Shown: positions 58,413 through 64,000 of the stretch, one piece after another
Layout of the letters: each line of letters begins with the position of its first letter
Numbering within the stretch: the first letter of the stretch is position 1
Source of the DNA: CBDCYS01 sp965226245
GTDB taxonomy: Bacteria > Acidobacteriota > Terriglobia > Bryobacterales > UBA6623
Length of the DNA: 64,000 nt
Reading direction: 5' to 3'
NCBI GenBank assembly: GCA_965226245.1
Contig: CBDDCL010000015.1
Coordinates: forward strand, 5,332,001 to 5,396,000
Position numbers and translations under genes: made by a program
Notes under the pieces: generated by a model
What the model saw: only the letters and a program-made list of their open reading frames with translations
Told to the model about the DNA's origin: nothing
Database searches by the model: none

Positions 58413-59603
58413 ATGCAGCGGCCGCCGCTGGAGGTGGCCGATCTGGTCCGCGCCGCGGGAGAGCGTTTTCTTGAGAAGAGTCGCGGCTGGCTCAACTGGC
58501 AACATCTGAAGGTGCTGCTAGCGATCGAGCGTTGCCGCACGGCCGCACTCGGCGGTCATCTCGATGAGTGCTCCGACTGCGGCCATCGCCCTGCCATCTC
58601 CTACAACTCGTGTAGAAATCGACACTGCCCCAAGTGTCAGGCCAACACCCGCGAGCGCTGGCTCCAGGCGCGGCGCAAACAGTTGCTGCCTACGCGCTAC
58701 CTGCACGCCGTGTTCACGCTGCCCCACGAACTCTCCAGGCTGACCTTACAGAACAAGCGAGTCGTCTACTCTCTGCTGCTGCGCACCAGCGCGGAAACGC
58801 TGTTGGAGGTGGCCCGCGATCCCCAGCGTCTGGGCGCCGAGATCGGCTTCTTCAGCGTCTTGCACACCTGGAATCAGAAGCTCCAACATCATTCCCATGT
58901 GCACTCGGTCATTGCCGCCGGCGGCCTCTCCCCGAATCACACCCGCTGGATCGAGCCGCGCTACGACCGCTTCTTCCTTCCCAAAGACGTCCTCGCTGAG
59001 GTGTTTCGCGGTAAGTTCGTCGACGCTTTACGGGAGGCCTTCGCCGAGGGTCGACTCGACTTTTACGCTCAGCTGCGGTTCCTCTCCCAACCGCGCGCCT
59101 TCTCGGCTTTCCTCCGGACCCTATTTCGCAACAAGTGGGTGGTCTACTTGAAGCCGCCTTTTGGCAGTCCCGAGCAGGTGCTGCGCTACCTGGGCCGTTA
59201 CACCCACCGCGTCGCCATCTCCAACCATCGTCTGGTGTCGTTCGCCGACGGCCAGGTCACTTTCCGCTGGCGCGATTCGGCCCACGGCAACCAGCAGCGG
59301 CTAATGTCTCTCTCGCTGGACGAGTTCCTGCGCCGCTTCCTGCTCCACCTGTTGCCGCCGCGCTTCGTACGCATTCGCTACTTCGGCTTCCTGGCTCACC
59401 GCAAGCGTGCGGCGTTGTTGCCGCTGTGCCGCCGGCTCATTGTTCGCGTGAAGCCGTCTCACACGATCTTGCTTGGCGGCGACAAAGCCACTCGCAGCGG
59501 CTGGGCCTGCCCGCGCTGTGGCGGCCTAATGCGGGTCGTCGAGCGCTTCAGCCCCGTTCAGCTGCGGCTGCGTTCGCCCCCTCTGTCGCCGGCAGCCGCC
59601 TGA
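58413..59603 (+). CDS. IS91-family transposase (Y1 HUH)
   Basis: The 396-residue product has an N-terminal zinc finger (DECSDCGHRPAISYNSCRNR, HCPKCQANTRERWLQARRK). The HUH motif is QHHSHVHSVIAAGGLSPN. Conserved Tyr region is VLRYLGRYTHRVAISNHRLV. TFRWRDSAHGNQQRLMSLSL, LLPPRFVRIRYFGFLAHRK and a final CPRCGG follow. IS91 enzymes move DNA by rolling-circle replication and single-strand cleavage. Start is the ATG directly after the recombinase stop, so the two are co-translated. Confidence 0.93.
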   Translation: MQRPPLEVADLVRAAGERFLEKSRGWLNWQHLKVLLAIERCRTAALGGHLDECSDCGHRPAISYNSCRNRHCPKCQANTRERWLQARRKQLLPTRYLHAVFTLPHELSRLTLQNKRVVYSLLLRTSAETLLEVARDPQRLGAEIGFFSVLHTWNQKLQHHSHVHSVIAAGGLSPNHTRWIEPRYDRFFLPKDVLAEVFRGKFVDALREAFAEGRLDFYAQLRFLSQPRAFSAFLRTLFRNKWVVYLKPPFGSPEQVLRYLGRYTHRVAISNHRLVSFADGQVTFRWRDSAHGNQQRLMSLSLDEFLRRFLLHLLPPRFVRIRYFGFLAHRKRAALLPLCRRLIVRVKPSHTILLGGDKATRSGWACPRCGGLMRVVERFSPVQLRLRSPPLSPAAA

Positions 59604-60563
59604 TGCAACATCGTTTTCCAGCTCGATCCACCCGGTTGCTTCGGCGCGAACCGCTCTCGTGCGCCCGGCTGAGCTTCTACGACGCGTTCCACTCACTGCG
59701 GTCGCTCCGCCCACACGAGAATCCCGCGCTTCCCCATGCGATCGCGGCTCCAAACGAACCTGCCCAGCGGCTCTCGCGCCGTCGAACGGGTGCCGACCTC
59801 CCGTCAGAGCCCTTTGCCCCCTGATTCAAAACGCATAGACTCCCAGATTCCTCGGACGGCTTCCTTCAAATCGTTGTATCGCAAGCGACTAACTGCGCAT
59901 CACCCAGGGCAACCCGTATTCGCCACCTTGTAGGGTCGGAGGCTGGCTTGACGTCTTGTCGCTCATAGCCCGATGGGGATTCCAACACTTGGGTGCGCCG
60001 ATTGCGCGGTCCAGACGGCTCGATTGTAGCGCGGATCAGTGCCACCTGGGCTCGGGCCGTGGGGCAATTCTTGCTGCCCGGTCAGCGCATGAACGTCACA
60101 AGCTCCCTACCCATTGGCCGGAGTCGATGCGACGATCTGCCGTTTACGAAACCTTTGAAAATTCACTATCTTGTTGACTCGCCTTGCCTTATCGTAAACC
60201 GTAGTTGCTGGTTTTGGCTGGGTTTCGGACCCCATTTTCCCCAAGTTGTTCCCAACTTCGGGACCGCCAGACCCTAGATCCAGCATCGTCTCGGACGGCG
60301 TCTTGCGAGGCAGACGGGCGTTTGAAAGCCGATTTCCGCGCAGGTCGGAATGGCGAAGTGCTCCAGCGCCGGGAATCGGGCGGGCGGCTCGTGGTGGGCG
60401 CCAGGCCTGTCTAGTCAAGTAGTGGCACTACACCGAGCTGCGCTGAGCATCTGCCTTCTAAGCGATCTCACCGCTTCTTTTTCCTCCATCGGTTCTGTTC
60501 AATTCTTTGTGTTTTCAACAACTTGGGGAAACTTCTCGCCGCTCACGTGCAACCCCAATCCCT
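59604..60563. other. Unassigned region right of the IS91-type module
   Basis: About 960 bases. The frame 59135-59824 is an out-of-frame shadow of the transposase extended into non-coding DNA. Later frames have no motif, no ribosome-binding site and biased composition. The IS91 right end probably lies in the first 400 bases, but I cannot locate it. Confidence 0.4.
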
Positions 60564-60809
60564 TCAATGCGAGGGGTTTTGATACAGTTTTGATACACTC
60601 CCGTAGCAGGTGCTCTCTCCTATCACCGCGCCTGGCCAGTGTGTGTGGATGGCTGCCCCCAAAATCGCCTTCCTCAAAGCTGCGACGAGCTGATCGCGGG
60701 CAGCCCACAGTATGTCAGCCAGCCGTTTGGCCTCGCGGCGGGGCAACTCGGGATCATTGTCGGTTACGACGACCTCGCTCGGCCCCATGGCAGGGATGTC
60801 CGCCCGCAA
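60564..60809 (-). CDS. Possible small protein or gene fragment
   Basis: The 81-residue frame contains SEVVVTDNDPELPRREAKRL and ADILWAARDQLVAALRKA, a helix-rich start that looks protein-like. The remainder (GAVIGESTCYGSVSKLYQNP) looks out of frame. I suspect an N-terminal fragment of a small gene cut by rearrangement. No family was recognised. The adjoining 60810-61154 region shows nothing clear. Confidence 0.3.
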   Translation of the reverse strand: MRADIPAMGPSEVVVTDNDPELPRREAKRLADILWAARDQLVAALRKAILGAAIHTHWPGAVIGESTCYGSVSKLYQNPSH

Positions 60810-61154
60810 CGCTCGCGGTCAGCCTTTTCAGGGCTGCGATCCGCCAACCCTATCCTGTTGATTCTAAACAATCTAACCCGGCTTACACCCTGGAAAAGCT
60901 GGCTCTAAGTGCAACCAAACGCAACCAACCGGCCCGCTTCGGTTTGCTCATAGCGTCACTGTGGTGCTCTCGATCTCTTCTCTGTGGCGATCGGTCCGCA
61001 CGAACGGACTTCTTCAATGGGCCACGATCGTTCGATCGCGGAAATGTCCCAATTATGCAGAAGTGCCCGCCCGCCTCGGCCGAGCTTCGAGATCCACCCG
61101 AATTTAGACGGGGGTTTGCAGGGGTTTACGGGATCCGGAATCCAGAATCTTGAG

Positions 61155-62339
61155 TCAACGCTTCGCCGTTAGGGAGGCCATCTGAGGTGGTCTGTCAAGC
61201 GCTCGCACCGCCGCATGGTGTGACTTTCCCTGTCCGCACTGCTGCTCGTAGTAGGCCCTCGCCCAAATCGATTGGCGGGTCGAAAAAGCCGCAAACTCGT
61301 GAAACGTCTGCCGCAGAAACTTCGGACACGCCCAGCGGAAACGTACGGTCTGGTGCTTGCCGCTGCGCTCCGTGACCGGCGCAATCCCACTGTATGCCTG
61401 CAAATCGTCCGCCGTGGCGAAGCGTTCCCGGCGCGTCCCAAACGCCGCCAGCAGGCGCGGCGCCAGCACCCGTCCCGCACCCGGCAACCCCGCAAACAGC
61501 GCAAAATCTTCGTGTTCGCTGCAGAGTTGCTCGATCTGTGTCTGCAGCGCCGCGATGCGTCGGACCAGAACTTCCAGCAACTCCCGCAGGGTCTCGACTG
61601 CCGTCCGGGCCGCCGTCACCACGGCCGCATCCAGCGTTGCCGACCGCGCCTGCCGGATGGCTTCCAGCCGCTGCTGATTGCGCTGGGCCGAGCGGCTGTG
61701 ATGCTTTTCTAGAAAACGCAACACCGTCTGCTCCCGCGCCCGCTGTAGACTTTCTAGCGTCGGCCAGCGCTTTAGAAAGGCCCGCACCAGCGCTGTGTCG
61801 ATGTCGTCAAACCACTCCAGCAGCTGCGGAAAATACAGCTTCAGCTGGGCCGTCAAGCGGTTCTTCTGACGCGTCTTCTCGTCGACGAGTTGGCGGCGCT
61901 GCTCGACCAGCAGCTGCATTGTGCGGATCTCGACCGTGTCGGGCTCAAGCGGCCGCAGACGATCCCGATGGCGCGTCAGCAGATCCAACAACAACACGGC
62001 GTCGGGCTGATCGTCCTTCGCTCCCGAAGGGAAAAAGGCTTGCCGCAGTCGCGCCGCCGTGACGGTGTGAATGGGATAGAGCAGCAGCTCCTGGCGGGGC
62101 GCCAGCATGGCCACCAGCGCGCCGCGCGACTGTTCGATCGCCACCGCGACCGGCCCGCCGCGGTGATGCAGCAGTTCCGCTACCCAAGCCTCGACCGCCT
62201 CGGGCGTGTGCTCAATCGTGCCCGTTTGTCGGCGGCCGGTGGCGGCATCTTCCAGAGCATAGACATGGCGGCGATCGGCCCAATCGATGGCCACAAAGGC
62301 GGTGAAGCGTGGTTCGGAGACAGCACCAGAATCAGACAT
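61155..62339 (-). CDS. IS110-family transposase, C-terminus truncated
   Basis: 394 residues from ATG 62339, with AGGAGG upstream. An N-terminal RuvC-like DEDD domain (FTAFVAIDWADRRHVYALED, VAVAIEQSRGALVAMLAPR, GAKDDQPDAVLLLDLLTRHR) precedes a coiled coil. The C-terminal IS116/IS110 domain has GLPGAGRVLAPRLLAAFGTR, DDLQAYSGIAPVTERSGKHQ (catalytic Ser) and TVRFRWACPKFLRQTFHEFA. In relatives the end continues after HHAAVRAL with a hydrophobic KW-type helix. Here it turns into DRPPQMASLTAKR and stops. About 30-40 residues are lost, so activity is doubtful. Confidence 0.85.
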   Translation of the reverse strand: MSDSGAVSEPRFTAFVAIDWADRRHVYALEDAATGRRQTGTIEHTPEAVEAWVAELLHHRGGPVAVAIEQSRGALVAMLAPRQELLLYPIHTVTAARLRQAFFPSGAKDDQPDAVLLLDLLTRHRDRLRPLEPDTVEIRTMQLLVEQRRQLVDEKTRQKNRLTAQLKLYFPQLLEWFDDIDTALVRAFLKRWPTLESLQRAREQTVLRFLEKHHSRSAQRNQQRLEAIRQARSATLDAAVVTAARTAVETLRELLEVLVRRIAALQTQIEQLCSEHEDFALFAGLPGAGRVLAPRLLAAFGTRRERFATADDLQAYSGIAPVTERSGKHQTVRFRWACPKFLRQTFHEFAAFSTRQSIWARAYYEQQCGQGKSHHAAVRALDRPPQMASLTAKR

Positions 62340-62798
62340 GCAAAAAACCTCCTGGGGAAAATGGGGATGGCGACGCGGCGGGCTTGGCTTCGGCGAAGAT
62401 CCTATAGTAAAGTCCTTATATTCCCGACCTCATCTGAGAATTCGTTGGGAAACCAAGCGCATCCCGCTGCTCGAAACGCCTCCCTGAGACATGGTTTGTC
62501 AGGATCTAGGATTCGTAGCAGCGGAATGCCACGTGCGATCGCAGTATTCTCCCACAGCCGCCCTCGGGGAAGGTCGCCGGGCCGGCGAGTTTTTCACATT
62601 TCCACAGGCCCGACGACGATTTTTCTTTCCACCACCCTAACAGCGGTCTAGACCAACTATAGGATCTATCCGGCATAATGGACGGATTCCTGTCGGGAGC
62701 GCCGAGGTCTCTCGGCGCACCGAGTGTTGTGATTGCCACAACCACAGACTTCAACCTCCGCCCGGCGGCGCGGCGATGTAATGTGGATGTAGGGTGAA
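62340..62798. other. Intergenic region between IS110 and the nuclease-NTPase gene
   Basis: Some 460 bases with no supported gene. The first 90 bases belong to the IS110 left part. The rest has short antisense frames only. The promoter of the downstream gene presumably lies here but is not clear. Confidence 0.45.
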
Positions 62799-62819
62799 GT
62801 GCGACATGGGCAGGCACCG

Positions 62820-64000
62820 GTGAGCGCGCAAGAATTCGTCTCAAGTCCGATTGCCACCGGCGGGGGCGGAATTTTCTTTGAGCAGCACGTAGACGCACTG
62901 TTCCTCGCTCTTTTGCTCGCTCGCGGCATCCCGCCCATCCTGAAGGACTGCCAAATAGAGGGGGTCCATCTTCAGACTGAGCATCTCGGGTGGCATACGG
63001 ACGATCTTCTGATCGTTGGTACAAGGGGTGCGGGCGGGTGCCGTCAGCTGGCCGCACAGGTCAGGCGTCGATTCACAATCAGCAGCAAGAACGAGGACTG
63101 CAAGAAAGCATTCTCCGATTTTTGGAGGGATTTCAAGCACAACGACAAGTTCGACCCAAAGAAAGATCGCTTGGCGCTCGTGATCCTTCGGGGCACGGAC
63201 ACGCTGCTGAACGCGTTCAACAGCGTTTTGGATTGTGCGCGTGCTTCAACCAACGGAGCCGACTTTGCCCGCAGACTGGAGACGCCGGGGTATCTCTCGA
63301 AGACCGCAAGAGGGCACACGACTGCACTGGGGACCATCATCGAGGAGATCGAGGGGAAAGCCCCCTCCAACAAGGACTTTTGGCGGTTTTTGAAGGTGGT
63401 CCACGTCGTGAGCTACGACCTGAACACGTCGACGGCCCAAACAGAGGCCCTGATTAAGTCGCTGCTCATACAGACGACCAACGAGCCTGATCCAGTGGCT
63501 GCCGCAGAGGCCACTTGGCGAGAGTTGCTGGAGATCGTCGGCTCTGGCATGCCCGCCGCAGCCAGCTACAGCCGCAGCGACTTGCCCCAGAGCCTGCTTA
63601 GCCGCCACGGAGCTGTGACAGGCGAAGGCGGTAGGGCTCTTCAGGCACTTATTGCCCACAGCGAAACTACGCTGGACGGTATCCAGACGACAATCGGCCA
63701 GTCCGTGAGAATCGGGCGCGATGCGTTGGTAGCGGGGGTCCTCGAAAGCCTAGATGAGAGTCAGGTCGTCGTCGTGAGGGGTCCCGCGGGTTCAGGAAAA
63801 TCGGTGCTGGCCAAGAGCGCGATCGAGCTGCTGAGGGAGGACGTCTTCTGCTTGGCCTTCCGAGCAGAAGAGTTCGCCGCGAGTCATCTCGATCAAACAC
63901 TTCATCACGCGCAAGTGTCGGTCAATACGAAGCGGCTTCAGGCGTCGCTGGCCGCACAGGGGCGCAAGGTGCTCCTCGTGGAGAGTGTGGAACGTCTCCT
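62820..64000 (+). CDS. Nuclease-like and P-loop NTPase (STAND-type) protein, partial (3-prime end off the window)
   Basis: The frame is open from a TAG at 62790 to the window end. GTG 62820 gives at least 393 residues; GTG 62799 is an alternative. The N-terminal IATGGGGIFFEQHVDALFLA, HLQTEHLGWHTDDLLIVGTR and LAAQVRRRFTISSKNED lie in the order of PD-(D/E)xK nuclease-like modules found at the front of antiphage STAND proteins (Glu, then DD, then QxK). Here the last motif reads QVR instead of QVK. A linker of about 200 residues leads to Walker A GPAGSGKS at residues 321-328, then VLLVESVERLL near the edge, possibly Walker B. An antiphage role is likely but not shown. The sensor domain would be downstream. 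Confidence 0.7.
   Translation, partial: MSAQEFVSSPIATGGGGIFFEQHVDALFLALLLARGIPPILKDCQIEGVHLQTEHLGWHTDDLLIVGTRGAGGCRQLAAQVRRRFTISSKNEDCKKAFSDFWRDFKHNDKFDPKKDRLALVILRGTDTLLNAFNSVLDCARASTNGADFARRLETPGYLSKTARGHTTALGTIIEEIEGKAPSNKDFWRFLKVVHVVSYDLNTSTAQTEALIKSLLIQTTNEPDPVAAAEATWRELLEIVGSGMPAAASYSRSDLPQSLLSRHGAVTGEGGRALQALIAHSETTLDGIQTTIGQSVRIGRDALVAGVLESLDESQVVVVRGPAGSGKSVLAKSAIELLREDVFCLAFRAEEFAASHLDQTLHHAQVSVNTKRLQASLAAQGRKVLLVESVERL

Larger units (their letters stand above)
57413..59603 (+). mobile_element. IS91-type element with tyrosine recombinase, ends not resolved
   Basis: Two adjacent genes, a tyrosine recombinase and a Y1/HUH IS91-type transposase (stop/start only one base apart), form a known two-gene module. 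IS91 elements have no classical inverted repeats or target duplication, so ends cannot be fixed by eye. I give only the coding span plus the shared 17-base motif. Confidence 0.75.

Overview
The window is a high-GC bacterial chromosome segment. The gene set (DUF1549/DUF1553 cytochrome plus DUF1501 pair, DUF1080 protein, sulfatase remnant, Tat-exported sugar-isomerase-like TIM barrels, two DPGN-less Nramp homologues, bicupin, arsM) suggests an Acidobacteriota of the Bryobacterales/Solibacter type. A Planctomycetota-like relative is the alternative. This assignment is inference from gene content, with no marker-gene phylogeny.

0-12 kb: a partial DUF3891 gene, then a decayed stretch: a sulfatase 5-prime remnant, a small basic-protein gene with an internal TGA, a DUF1080 gene with TGA at an expected Trp codon, and a doubly broken small gene coupled to a rhodanese. 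Intact genes here are DoxX, a membrane protein, an Nramp-like transporter, a sugar isomerase-like enzyme, a Sua5/YrdC protein, an acyltransferase and a toxin-antitoxin-like pair.

12-26 kb: core metabolism: leuC-leuD, alkyladenine glycosylase, acnA, an SPL-type radical SAM protein, cutA, an FtsB-like protein, thiG, a LamG lipoprotein, arsM and a Tat-type TIM barrel. A complete ISKra4-type element (20783-22614, 9-bp target duplication, probable -1 frameshift) sits just upstream of thiG.

26-49 kb: an IS4/IS701-like element carrying a HARE-HTH gene, hisA, a second Nramp-like paralogue, an IS6 remnant, a bicupin, a D-2-hydroxyacid dehydrogenase with a signal sequence, an HlyD adaptor, the lpdA-lipB-E2 cluster, and the cytochrome/DUF1501 pair. 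IS1595 copies interrupt an amidohydrolase and a DUF72 gene.

49.5-64 kb: accessory region. A tRNA-Cys gene is followed by a 188-bp inverted-repeat element, two serine recombinases with two small accessory genes, an IS1634 element, a third IS1595 copy inside an unfamiliar acidic-protein gene with its glycine-rich-domain-like partner, an IS91-type transposase with a tyrosine recombinase, and a truncated IS110. At the right edge is the 5-prime part of a large gene joining a nuclease-like domain to a P-loop NTPase, a layout typical of STAND-type antiphage proteins.

Dispersed palindromic repeats lie in many intergenic gaps. The three near-identical IS1595 copies and clean target duplications at four elements indicate recent transposition. 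No CRISPR array or rRNA was seen.
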